Source: Sphingomonas_E sp042693015 (GTDB taxonomy: Bacteria > Pseudomonadota > Alphaproteobacteria > Sphingomonadales > Sphingomonadaceae). Taken from it: a DNA stretch of 64,000 bases. Both the position numbers and the translations under genes were made by a program. The DNA lies in the NCBI RefSeq assembly GCF_042693015.1, contig NZ_CP170544.1:5084001-5148000 (forward strand), read 5' to 3'. Under the pieces are notes generated by a model, which was not told the origin of the DNA, ran no database searches, and was given only the letters and a program-made list of their open reading frames with translations. Positions 8,535 through 16,689 of this stretch are shown in pieces (the stretch's first letter is position 1; each line of letters opens with the position of its first letter).

Positions 8535-8550
8535 TTAGATAGCTATCTAA
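8535..8550. promoter_or_regulatory. perfect 16-bp palindrome, MarR-type operator
   Basis: TTAGATAGCTATCTAA reads identically on both strands, and the flanking A (8533) and T (8552) also pair. It lies 5 bp before the start codon of the MarR-family gene and about 100 bp from the divergent dehydrogenase. MarR/SlyA proteins bind such AT-rich palindromes, so autorepression is likely. Confidence 0.75.
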
Positions 8551-8555
8551 CTAAA

Positions 8556-8999
8556 ATGCGACGATCCCAGATGCAGAAGGAGCTGGCCCAGCGGATACCG
8601 CTCGTCACCCGCGGCTGGCGACAGCTTGCGGATGCCGCGCTGGCGGAACTCAGGGTTTCCAACTCCATGGCCTGGTGCCTGATCTATCTCGATCGACTTG
8701 GGCCGGAGGCACGCCAGATCGATCTTGCGCAGGCGATCGGCATCACCCAGCCGTCCACCGTGCGCGTGCTCGATCAGTTGGAGCTTGGCGGCCTCGTCGA
8801 AAGGGAGCAGCATCCCGATGACAAGCGTTCCAATCGTTTGGCGCTCACCGCGGCGGGGAAGGCCTTGTTGGGCAAGATCGACGCACGATTGACCGAGTTG
8901 CGCGACGAATTGTTCGCCGGCATTCCCGATGCCGATATCGCCAATATGCTTCGCGTGATCGACAGCGTCTCGGCCCGCATTGCGGAAAGGCGGGGATGA
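8556..8999 (+). CDS. MarR/SlyA-family transcriptional regulator of the efflux operon
   Basis: 147 residues from the ATG at 8556; a second ATG at 8571 gives 142. Neither has a strong ribosome-binding site, and the operator palindrome is almost touching the start. Winged-helix elements are clear: QIDLAQAIGITQPSTVRVLDQLELGGLVER for the recognition helices and HPDDKRSNRLALT for the wing. It stands 3 bp before the FUSC transporter gene, so it is probably the first gene of the efflux operon and its repressor. The likely inducers are phenolic or aromatic acids, inferred from the transporter type. Confidence 0.85.
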   Translation: MRRSQMQKELAQRIPLVTRGWRQLADAALAELRVSNSMAWCLIYLDRLGPEARQIDLAQAIGITQPSTVRVLDQLELGGLVEREQHPDDKRSNRLALTAAGKALLGKIDARLTELRDELFAGIPDADIANMLRVIDSVSARIAERRG

Positions 9000-9002
9000 C
9001 GC

Positions 9003-11051
9003 ATGGGAAAGCGGTTCGGCATGCCGGCGGCTCTGTTCTCGCTGAAATGCTTCGCCGCGGCGATGCTGGCGCTGTTCGTTGCGTTCAGCATCGGGCTTGA
9101 ACGGCCTTATTGGGCGTTCCTCACCTCCTATATCGTTGCCCAGCCTCTCGCCGGCGCGGTGATATCCAAGGCTATCTTCCGGCTGGTTGGCACCTTCGTG
9201 GGGGCGGCCGCCGCGGTGGCGATGGTGCCGCCGCTGGTCAATACGCCCGAACTGCTCTGCCTTGCCATCGCCAGCTGGCTGGCGCTGTGCGTGTTCGTCT
9301 CGCTGCTCGATCGCACGCCGCGCTCCTATATGTTCGTGCTGGCGGGTTACAGCGCCTGCATCATCGGTCTGCCGAGCGTCGATGCGCCGGGCCAGATCTT
9401 CACCGTCGCCTCGCTCCGCGTGCAGGAAATCAGCATCGGTATCCTGTGCGCCAGCCTGATCCATGGCGTCGTGCTGCCCGGATCGATCACCGGCCTGTTG
9501 CTGACACGCGTGCAGGGCATATTGCGCGATGCCGAACGCTGGTCGCGCGACGCCATCGCCACCGATCCTGTGCCGGAACTGGAGGCCGAGCGTCGCCGGC
9601 TGGCGCAGGACGTGACGGAACTGCACCAGCTTTCGATCCATCTGCCCTTCGATGTTTCGCGTCAGGCGCCGCGCGTCCGCACGGTGCGCGCGATGCAGGA
9701 TCAGCTTTCCATGCTGCTGCCGCTGGGCGCGGCCGTGCAGGATCGGCTGGAGACTTTCCGGCGCGACGGCGGCACCGTGTCGCGAAAGATCAAGGAATTG
9801 ATTGCGGACGTCCGCAAATGGCTGGCCGATCCCGGTGACGATCGCCCGGCGCGGACGGCCGCGGCGGAGGCGCTGATCGCCCGCTGCGTCGCGCTGGAGC
9901 CGCCCGCCGGCACCGATCTGCACTGGCGGGAAATGCTGCGGCTGAGCCTGCTGGCGCGGCTCGCGACCTTGATCGCCGTCCATCGCGATTGCCGCGACCT
10001 GCTCGATCAGATGGTGACGCACAGCCGCTCGCCGGTCAGCCCGCAGGTGGCGGTGCTGCTCGAACAGCGGCGCAATCGCGAGCTGCATCGCGATTATGCC
10101 GGTGCCGCGCGCGCCGCGTTCAGCGCCTTCGTCACCTTGCTCGTCGGCTGCGCCTTGTGGATCGGCAGCGGCTGGCATGATGGCAGCACCGCGGTGATGC
10201 TGGCGGGCGTGTTCCTCGCGCTCTTTTCTGCCGCGGACAATCCGATCGCGCCGCTCAAGGGTTTCATGGTGGGGACGCTGATCGCCTCGATCGTTGGCGC
10301 CATCTATGGCTATGCGATCCTGCCGCGGCTCGATGGCTTTCCGATGTTGGCGGCGGCACTGGCGCCAGTCCTTCTGGTCGGCGGCGCTTTGATGGCCTCG
10401 CCGCGCTACGGTGGCATCGCCTTGCCCGCGATGATGGGTCTGGGTAGCCCGGCTCTGCTTTCGGCAAGCTATGTCAACGAGTTTCAGGCTTTCATCAACG
10501 GCTCGCTCGCCCAGCTTATCGGCATCTGGTTTGCGATCGTGATGGTCGGCCTGCTCCAGTCGGCCGGCGCGCGCGGCGCGATAAAGCGGACGATCCGGGC
10601 GGGCTGGGCGGACATCGCCAGTCGCGCGAACCTGATGACCCCGCCCGACGTGCGCGGATGGATCAACCGCATGCTCGATCGGATCGGCCTGCTCGCGCCG
10701 CGGCTGGCCGCGATCGGGCAGGACAGCGGCCAGCCGCTCTATGACGCGCTCCGCGATCTGCGCACCGGCGTCGCGATCGGCGAACTGCGCCAGTTGCGGC
10801 TCGATCTGCCGCCGGCGGAAGGGGCTCCCTTGACCGGCGTGCTCGCCGGGGTCGGCGCATATTATCGCGGGCTCGATCCGCAGGCGCCCGCACCTGCCGA
10901 ACCCGCCTTGCTCCACGACATCGACGCCGCCATTGCCGATCTTTCCGCCAATGAGGCACCCGCCGTCCGCCGCGATGCGACGCTGGGCCTCGTCAGCCTG
11001 CGCCGCAACCTCTTCCCCGATGCCGCGGGATACCGGAGGCTCGCCGCATGA
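9003..11051 (+). CDS. FUSC/AaeB-family inner-membrane efflux protein
   Basis: 682 residues with two membrane blocks of several helices each (about 15-155 and 365-510), separated and followed by soluble helical regions, which is the two-repeat plan of fusaric-acid-resistance and AaeB proteins. The first block includes WAFLTSYIVAQPLAGAVISKAIFRLVGTF compressed around the family motif; the second has FLALFSAADNPIAPLKGF. These proteins form the inner-membrane pump for aromatic carboxylic acids together with an HlyD-type adaptor. Its stop overlaps the next gene by 4 bp (ATGA), showing tight coupling. Confidence 0.9.
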   Translation: MGKRFGMPAALFSLKCFAAAMLALFVAFSIGLERPYWAFLTSYIVAQPLAGAVISKAIFRLVGTFVGAAAAVAMVPPLVNTPELLCLAIASWLALCVFVSLLDRTPRSYMFVLAGYSACIIGLPSVDAPGQIFTVASLRVQEISIGILCASLIHGVVLPGSITGLLLTRVQGILRDAERWSRDAIATDPVPELEAERRRLAQDVTELHQLSIHLPFDVSRQAPRVRTVRAMQDQLSMLLPLGAAVQDRLETFRRDGGTVSRKIKELIADVRKWLADPGDDRPARTAAAEALIARCVALEPPAGTDLHWREMLRLSLLARLATLIAVHRDCRDLLDQMVTHSRSPVSPQVAVLLEQRRNRELHRDYAGAARAAFSAFVTLLVGCALWIGSGWHDGSTAVMLAGVFLALFSAADNPIAPLKGFMVGTLIASIVGAIYGYAILPRLDGFPMLAAALAPVLLVGGALMASPRYGGIALPAMMGLGSPALLSASYVNEFQAFINGSLAQLIGIWFAIVMVGLLQSAGARGAIKRTIRAGWADIASRANLMTPPDVRGWINRMLDRIGLLAPRLAAIGQDSGQPLYDALRDLRTGVAIGELRQLRLDLPPAEGAPLTGVLAGVGAYYRGLDPQAPAPAEPALLHDIDAAIADLSANEAPAVRRDATLGLVSLRRNLFPDAAGYRRLAA

Positions 11052-11263
11052 TCGGCGAAGTCTCCTTCGGCGGCGTGTTCGTGCCGACCCTGCTCGTGCT
11101 CGGGCTGGTCGCGATGGCGCTCACCTTCGTCGTCACCCGGCTGGTCGGCGCCTTCGGCCTCTATCGTTTCGTCGCTTATCGTGCGCTCGTCGATCTCAGC
11201 CTGTTCGTGCTGCTGCTCGGCCTGCTCGCTTACCTCGTTCCGTATCTTGGATTGCGCCTATGA
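11048..11263 (+). CDS. AaeX-like small membrane protein (DUF1656)
   Basis: 71 residues with two membrane helices (VFVPTLLVLGLVAMALTFVV and LSLFVLLLGLLAYLVPYLG) joined by TRLVGAFGLYRFVAYRAL. Small DUF1656 proteins such as AaeX lie between the FUSC pump and the HlyD adaptor in many proteobacteria; their exact role is not known. It overlaps the upstream gene by 4 bp and the downstream one by 4 bp, so all three are translated as a coupled set. Confidence 0.9.
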   Translation: MIGEVSFGGVFVPTLLVLGLVAMALTFVVTRLVGAFGLYRFVAYRALVDLSLFVLLLGLLAYLVPYLGLRL

Positions 11264-12165
11264 ACCGCTTCTTCGCCACGCTGGGCCGCAGCGCTGCCAC
11301 CATCATCATCGTCGTCGCGGCATTGCTCGTCGCGATCTGGATGTGGAACCATTATGAGCGCAGCCCCTGGACGCGCGACGGGCGGGTGCGGGCGGACGTG
11401 GTGCGGGTGACGCCCGACATTGGTGGCCTCATCACCTCGGTCGCGGTGAGGGACAACCAGGCGGTGAAGGCCGGCGACCTGCTGTTCGTCATCGATACGC
11501 CGCGTTACGCGCTGGCGCTGGAACAGGCCGACGCGCAGGTGGCGAGCGCGCGGGCAACGCTCGGACAGGCGCAGCGCGAGGCGAAGCGCGATCTTGCGCT
11601 GGGCGATCTCGTCGCGACCGAGGCGCATGAACAGAATGTCGCTGCTGTCGCCACCGCACAGGCCGCCTTGGCGCAGGCGATGAGCGCACGCGACGGTGCT
11701 GCGCTCAATCTCCGGCGGACGCGCGTGCTCGCCTCAGTCAACGGCGTCGTCACCAATCTCGATCTCCATCCGGGCGATTTCGTCGCCGCCGGCCAGCAGG
11801 CGATGGCGCTGATTGATCGGGATAGCCTGCGCATTGAGGGCTATTTCGAGGAGACCAAGCTGCCGATGATCTGCCTCGGCGCGCCGGTGCGGGTGCGGCT
11901 GATGGGCGAGGCGAGCGACCTCAACGGCCATGTCGACAGCATCGCTTATGGCATCAACGATTCCAGCCGCAGCGACAGCGGCAACCTGCTGCCCACGGTC
12001 GAACCGACCTTCTCCTGGGTCCGGCTGGCGCAGCGCATTCCGGTGCGGGTGAAGCTCGACAATGTCCCCGCCAACATGCGGCTGATCGCCGGGCGGACGG
12101 CGACGGTGACAGTGGAGCCGGCCAAGGACGATGACGGGCGCAAGGGAAATTGCCCCCATGCCTAA
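11260..12165 (+). CDS. HlyD/AaeA-family periplasmic adaptor
   Basis: 301 residues. An N-terminal membrane anchor (TIIIVVAALLVAIWMWNHYE) is followed by SPWTRDGRVRADVVRVTPDIGG, a beta-barrel/lipoyl half-motif typical of the EmrA and AaeA adaptors, then an alpha-hairpin (about 85-145) and the second lipoyl half (GVVTNLDLHPGDFV). It should connect the FUSC pump to the outer-membrane channel encoded next. The ATG at 11260 overlaps the DUF1656 stop; its own stop overlaps the next start by 8 bp. Confidence 0.92.
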   Translation: MNRFFATLGRSAATIIIVVAALLVAIWMWNHYERSPWTRDGRVRADVVRVTPDIGGLITSVAVRDNQAVKAGDLLFVIDTPRYALALEQADAQVASARATLGQAQREAKRDLALGDLVATEAHEQNVAAVATAQAALAQAMSARDGAALNLRRTRVLASVNGVVTNLDLHPGDFVAAGQQAMALIDRDSLRIEGYFEETKLPMICLGAPVRVRLMGEASDLNGHVDSIAYGINDSSRSDSGNLLPTVEPTFSWVRLAQRIPVRVKLDNVPANMRLIAGRTATVTVEPAKDDDGRKGNCPHA

Positions 12166-13558
12166 GTCGCTTGGCGCATCCTTCCTGATGCTGGTTCTGG
12201 CGGCCTGCGCGAGCGTGGGGCCGGATTACCGCCCGCCCGAAAATTCCGCCGCAACCACGCCCGCTGCGACCGGTGCCTTCCAGTCGGCCGGGCCGGGTGT
12301 GGACGGCAGTGCGCCTTTGCCCGAACGCTGGTGGCGCCTCTACAATGATCCGCGGCTTGATGGCTTGGTCGAACAGGCGCTTTCCGCCAATACCGATCTC
12401 CGCGTCGCCCAGGCCAATCTGGCGCAGGCCGAATCCGTGCTGCGCGAGGCGGAGGCGCGGGGGACGATCTCCACCTCGGTCGATGGTGGCGCGTCGCTGG
12501 CACGGCTGGCGGGCACCAACCGCTCGCTGCCCGGATCGGTCGCCTATGATTTCGGGCTGAACGCATCCTATCCGCTCGACCTCAACGGCCGCATCCGCCG
12601 CGCGATCGAAGCCAGCAGCGCGGATATCGCGGCGACGGCCGCGGCGCGCGATTTCGTGCGGATGAGCGTCGCGGCGGCGACCGCGCGGGCCTACACGCAG
12701 GTCTGCTCGGCCAATTATCTGTTGGGCGTCAACCGCCGGGTGGTGGCGTTGCAGCGCGACACCGCCGATGCGACGCAGCGCCTGTTCAAGGGCGGGCGCG
12801 GCACCGCCTTTGACGTCAGCCGCGCCGAAACCGCCGTCCGGACGAGCGAGGCGGCGCTTCCCGTCTTTGAAGGACGGCGCCAATCCGCGCTCTATCTGCT
12901 CGCCACCTTGCTGGGCCGCGCACCTGCCGATTATCCGCGCGAGGCCGAAGGCTGCACCGCCTTGCCCTCGCTCAGCCGCCCGCTCCCGGTCGGCGATGGC
13001 GCCGCGTTGATCCGCCGCCGGCCCGATATCCGCCAGGCGGAACGGACAATCGCCGGCGATACCGCGCGCATCGGCGTCGCGACTGCGGATCTTTATCCCG
13101 ACATTGCCATTGGCGGATCGGTGGGGCTGACGGGGCCGCTCGGCGATCTGGGCGACACATCCGCTTTCCGCTTCAGCCTTGGGCCGTTGCTGAGTTGGTC
13201 CTTCCCCAATCGATCGGTCGCGCGTGCCCGCATCGCCCAGGCGGATGCCGCCGTGCAGGCTGATCTCGCCGCATTCGACGGCACCGTGATCGAGGCGCTT
13301 CGCCAGACCGAAACCGCGCTCGAAACCTATCGCCGTGATATCGAGACCGCCGCGGCGCTCACCCGCGCGAGCCAATCTGCCTCGCTGTCGGAAGGGCAGG
13401 CGCGGCGACTGTTCCGCTTCGGCCGCGGGGATTTCCTGTCATTGCTGGATGCGCAGCGCAGCTATGCCCGCGCCGAAGCGGAAAGCGCCTCGGCGCAGAC
13501 GCAGCTTCTCGATGACCAGATATCCATCTTCCTCAGCCTCGGCGGCGGCTGGGAATAA
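12158..13558 (+). CDS. outer-membrane efflux lipoprotein, NodT/OprM family
   Basis: 466 residues. A lipobox LVLAAC places the acylated cysteine at 17, followed by VGPDYRPPE, the hallmark of NodT-type outer-membrane factors. Two tandem TolC-type repeats are seen, each with long helices rich in Ala and Gln (for example LRVAQANLAQAESVLREAEA and ARIGVATADLYPDIAIGGS). It completes a three-part pump with the preceding adaptor and FUSC protein. The start at 12158 lies within the last codons of the adaptor gene, so translation is coupled. A strong hairpin follows the stop. Confidence 0.93.
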   Translation: MPKSLGASFLMLVLAACASVGPDYRPPENSAATTPAATGAFQSAGPGVDGSAPLPERWWRLYNDPRLDGLVEQALSANTDLRVAQANLAQAESVLREAEARGTISTSVDGGASLARLAGTNRSLPGSVAYDFGLNASYPLDLNGRIRRAIEASSADIAATAAARDFVRMSVAAATARAYTQVCSANYLLGVNRRVVALQRDTADATQRLFKGGRGTAFDVSRAETAVRTSEAALPVFEGRRQSALYLLATLLGRAPADYPREAEGCTALPSLSRPLPVGDGAALIRRRPDIRQAERTIAGDTARIGVATADLYPDIAIGGSVGLTGPLGDLGDTSAFRFSLGPLLSWSFPNRSVARARIAQADAAVQADLAAFDGTVIEALRQTETALETYRRDIETAAALTRASQSASLSEGQARRLFRFGRGDFLSLLDAQRSYARAEAESASAQTQLLDDQISIFLSLGGGWE

Positions 13559-13567
13559 GGTCGCGCC

Positions 13568-13601
13568 GCCCTGCCGTGGACCCTGAAATCCACGGCAGGG
13601 C
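13568..13601. terminator. bidirectional hairpin between the efflux operon and katG
   Basis: A perfect 13-bp stem (GCCCTGCCGTGGA with its complement) encloses an 8-base loop. It lies 10 bp after the channel gene stop and 12 bp before the katG stop on the other strand, so it can end both transcripts. No T-run follows on either strand, so termination efficiency is uncertain. Confidence 0.6.
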
Positions 13602-13612
13602 GAGCGGATGGA

Positions 13613-15820
13613 TCAGGCCGTCAGATCAAAGCGATCCGCGTTCATCACCTTGGCCCAGGCAGCGACGAAGTCCTTCACGAACTTCTCGCCTGCATCGCCC
13701 GCGGCATAGACCTCGGAAAGCGCGCGGAGCTGCGAGTTGGAGCCGAACACCAGGTCGGTCCGCGTTGCCGTCCATTTCTGCTGGTCGGTCTTGCGGTCCG
13801 TGCCGATGAACACTTCATCGCCGGTCGGGTCTTCCTCCTTCCACGCCGTTCCCATGTCGAGCAGGTTGACGAAGAAGTCGTTGGTCAACTGCCCCGGCCG
13901 GGTGGTGAGCACGCCATGCCTGGAGCCGCCATGATTGGCGGCGAGCACGCGAAGGCCGCCGACCAGCACCACCATCTCGGGCGCGCTGAGGTTGAGCAAC
14001 TGCGACCGGTCGATCAGCAGTTCCTCGGTCGGCACGTTGAAGCGGACCTGCAGATAGTTGCGGAAACCGTCGGCCTTGGGCTCCAGCGGTTCGAAGCTCG
14101 CCGCGTCGGTCTGCTCCGCAGTCGCGTCGCCGCGGCCCGAGCTGAAGGGCACAGTGACATTGTGGCCGGCATCCTTGGCCGCTTTCTCGACGCCGACATT
14201 GCCGCCCAGCACAATCAGGTCGGCTATGCTCACCCTGCCTCCGAAATCGGACCGGATGGACTCATAGGCCGCCAGCACCTTGGCGAGTTCCGCCGGCTCG
14301 TTGACGTCCCAATCCTTCTGCGGGGCAAGCCGGAGACGCGCGCCATTGGCGCCGCCGCGCTTGTCCGAATTGCGGAAGGTGGAGGCCGACGCCCAAGCGG
14401 TCTTGACGAGCTGGCCGACGCTCAGGCCCGAAGCGGCGATCTTGCCCTTCAGTGCCGACACGTCCGCGTCGCTCAGCGTCTGCCCGGCCGGGATTGGGTC
14501 CTGCCAGATCAGGTCCTCCGCCGGCACTTCCGGCCCGAGGTAACGGGCCTTCGGTCCCATATCGCGATGGGTGAGCTTGAACCAGGCGCGGGCGAAGGCG
14601 TCCGCGAACTGGTCCGGGTTCTGATAGAAGCGCTCCGAAATCTTGCGATATTCGGGGTCCATCTTCAGCGCCATGTCGGCAGTCGTCATCATCGTCGGCA
14701 CGCGGCGGCTAGGGCTGTGCGCACCCGGCGCCAGATCCTCCGGCTTCTGATTTACCGGCTGCCACTGCTGCGCACCGGCGGGGCTCCGCACCAGTTCATA
14801 ATCATATTCGAACAGCATGCGGAAATAATTGTGCGACCATTGGACAGGGGTGGGCACCCACGATCCTTCGATGCCGCTGGTGATCGTATGATCGCCGACG
14901 CCGCTTTCATGCCCGCTCTGCCAGCCCAGGCCCTGCTGGGCGATGTCCGCGCCCTCCGGCTCCGCGCCCACCTTGGAGGCGTCGCCCGCGCCATGGGCCT
15001 TGCCGAAGGTGTGGCCGCCGGCGGTGAGCGCGATCGTCTCCTCGTCGTTCATCGCCATCCGGGCAAAGGTCTCGCGCATGTCGCGGGCGGATTGCAGCGG
15101 ATCGGGGTTGCCGCCCGGGCCTTCCGGATTGACGTAGATGAGACCCATCTGGATCGCCGCGAGCGGGCTTTCGAGCGCCATCTCCCGGTCGGGCTGGATG
15201 CGCGTTTCATTCTTTTCGTGGCCGACCCAGAATTCCTCGGTTCCCCAGTAAATGTCCTTCTCGGGCTCGAACACGTCCTCGCGCCCGCCGCCGAAGCCGA
15301 AGACGGGGCCGCCCATCGATTCGATCGCGACGTTGCCGGCCAGGATCATCAGGTCCGCCCAGCTCAGCTTGGCGCCATATTTCTGCTTGATCGGCCACAG
15401 CAGGCGGCGCGCCTTGTCGAGATTGGCATTGTCCGGCCAGCTGTTGAGCGGGGCGAAACGCTGCGTGCCTGAAGAGGCGCCGCCGCGGCCGTCGCCGGTG
15501 CGATAGGTGCCGGCGGAGTGCCATGCCATGCGGATGAAGAAGGGGCCATAATGCCCATAATCGGCCGGCCACCAGGGCTGGCTGTCGGTCATCAGCGCGG
15601 TGAGGTCTTTCTTCATCGCAGCATAATCAAGCGACTTGAACGCCTTCACATAATCGAAGTCGTCGCCCATCGGGTTGCTGCTGAGCCCGTTCTGCTGGAG
15701 GATATCGAGCGAGAGCTGGTTGGGCCACCAGTCGCGATTGGTGCGGCCGAGCAGCGATCGCAGCGCTGCCGGTTCCTTGCCAGGATCGTTCAAAGGGCTG
15801 CCACTGGTTTTAGCATCCAT
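13613..15820 (-). CDS. katG: catalase-peroxidase KatG
   Basis: 735 residues with the two peroxidase-like halves of KatG. Active-site residues are visible: Arg97, Trp100 and His101 in FIRMAWHSAGTYR; the cross-link partners Tyr229 (GLIYVNPEG) and Met255 (TFARMAMND), which join with Trp100 to form the Met-Tyr-Trp adduct needed for catalase activity; and the proximal haem ligand His270 (TAGGHTFGKAHGAG). It decomposes hydrogen peroxide in the cytoplasm. The second half lacks these residues, as usual. No OxyR gene is adjacent. Length matches the family norm (720-740). Confidence 0.98.
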   Translation of the reverse strand: MDAKTSGSPLNDPGKEPAALRSLLGRTNRDWWPNQLSLDILQQNGLSSNPMGDDFDYVKAFKSLDYAAMKKDLTALMTDSQPWWPADYGHYGPFFIRMAWHSAGTYRTGDGRGGASSGTQRFAPLNSWPDNANLDKARRLLWPIKQKYGAKLSWADLMILAGNVAIESMGGPVFGFGGGREDVFEPEKDIYWGTEEFWVGHEKNETRIQPDREMALESPLAAIQMGLIYVNPEGPGGNPDPLQSARDMRETFARMAMNDEETIALTAGGHTFGKAHGAGDASKVGAEPEGADIAQQGLGWQSGHESGVGDHTITSGIEGSWVPTPVQWSHNYFRMLFEYDYELVRSPAGAQQWQPVNQKPEDLAPGAHSPSRRVPTMMTTADMALKMDPEYRKISERFYQNPDQFADAFARAWFKLTHRDMGPKARYLGPEVPAEDLIWQDPIPAGQTLSDADVSALKGKIAASGLSVGQLVKTAWASASTFRNSDKRGGANGARLRLAPQKDWDVNEPAELAKVLAAYESIRSDFGGRVSIADLIVLGGNVGVEKAAKDAGHNVTVPFSSGRGDATAEQTDAASFEPLEPKADGFRNYLQVRFNVPTEELLIDRSQLLNLSAPEMVVLVGGLRVLAANHGGSRHGVLTTRPGQLTNDFFVNLLDMGTAWKEEDPTGDEVFIGTDRKTDQQKWTATRTDLVFGSNSQLRALSEVYAAGDAGEKFVKDFVAAWAKVMNADRFDLTA

Positions 15821-16070
15821 CTCCGTTCTCCTCTCCGCGTGGGCTTTAGGGCTTGCAGACTAGAGGACCGGTCCCGATCGGCACAGCGAACAAGATCGGT
15901 CAGTCAGAACTAGAAATTCGATCAATGCCCGATCGTTGGGGCAGGGACGCGCTGGATTCCCACCGATGCTACACCGCGCTTGATCAAGGGGCGAGTCCGT
16001 TCAGGGTTTCACCCGATTGCCCGGCAATTTGAACGATGAAAGCCTGTCCGTGCGGGTCAGGAGCCAGGCC

Positions 16071-16424
16071 ATGGAAGCAACGCTGAAGCTGATCGCGTCT
16101 TATTCGGCGCTGATCCTGGAGATGACGGTGGTGATCATCGTCGTCTATGGCGCGCTGGAGGCCCTTGTTCGTGTGCTCCACCATCTCGCGACGAAGCGGC
16201 CGCAGGATTGGTCGCGCCGGGCGGTATGGCTCCGCTTCGCCACCTGGATATTGCTGGCGCTGGAATTCGCGCTGGGCGCGGACATCATCCGCACCGCCGT
16301 TGCGCCGACATGGGACGATATCGGCAAGCTCGCCGCCATCGCCGCGATCCGCACCGGCCTCAGCTTTTTCCTCGAACGCGACATCGAATCGATCGGCGAG
16401 ACGCGCAGCGCGGATGAAGGGTAG
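16071..16424 (+). CDS. DUF1622 membrane protein
   Basis: 117 residues with three predicted membrane helices (LIASYSALILEMTVVIIVVY, LRFATWILLALEFALGADII and a weaker C-terminal one, AAIAAIRTGLSFFL). This matches the DUF1622 family of small inner-membrane proteins of unknown function. I take the ATG at 16071 because GGAG lies 7 bases upstream; the upstream in-frame ATG at 16017 has no such site. Likely a single-gene unit: katG diverges to the left and a repeat pair follows to the right. Confidence 0.82.
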   Translation: MEATLKLIASYSALILEMTVVIIVVYGALEALVRVLHHLATKRPQDWSRRAVWLRFATWILLALEFALGADIIRTAVAPTWDDIGKLAAIAAIRTGLSFFLERDIESIGETRSADEG

Positions 16425-16469
16425 GGGGACGCCCCGGTCCCGGACGGCGGACGCCAGCAACCTCTTTTC

Positions 16470-16625
16470 GTCACCCCGGACTTGTTCCGGGGTCCACCGC
16501 GATGCTGGGCGAATTGCCAGCGGCTCAAGTCTGAACAGCGCCGCCTGATCCGATGCAACGTCGGTACTCGATCGTCAACGGCAGTGCGTGCGGCATGGTG
16601 GACCCCGGAACAAGTCCGGGGTGAC
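16470..16625. repeat. inverted pair of REP-like hairpins (REPIN-like)
   Basis: Two exact 29-bp copies in opposite orientation occupy 16470-16498 and 16597-16625. Each is itself nearly palindromic around CCCCGGACTTGTTCCGGGG. The 98 bp between them shows no reading frame I believe. The arrangement of two inverted hairpins about 100 bp apart is that of REP doublets or REPINs, mobilised by transposase-like RAYT proteins; none is encoded in this window. The 265-bp gap 16425-16689 holds nothing else. Confidence 0.8.
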
Positions 16626-16689
16626 GATGGAGCGGATGACAGCTTCCCCCAAACCCAGCGGTGGCTCACCACCGATCTGTCGCGACACC

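Noticed and set aside
8547..10916. 789-codon minus-strand frame under the MarR and FUSC genes
   Set aside because: Antisense shadow with His/Gln/Arg-rich composition; the plus strand encodes coupled transporter genes.
13916..15472. Long plus-strand open frame opposite katG
   Set aside because: It is antisense to a complete KatG with all catalytic residues; the frame stays open because of GC-rich codon bias.
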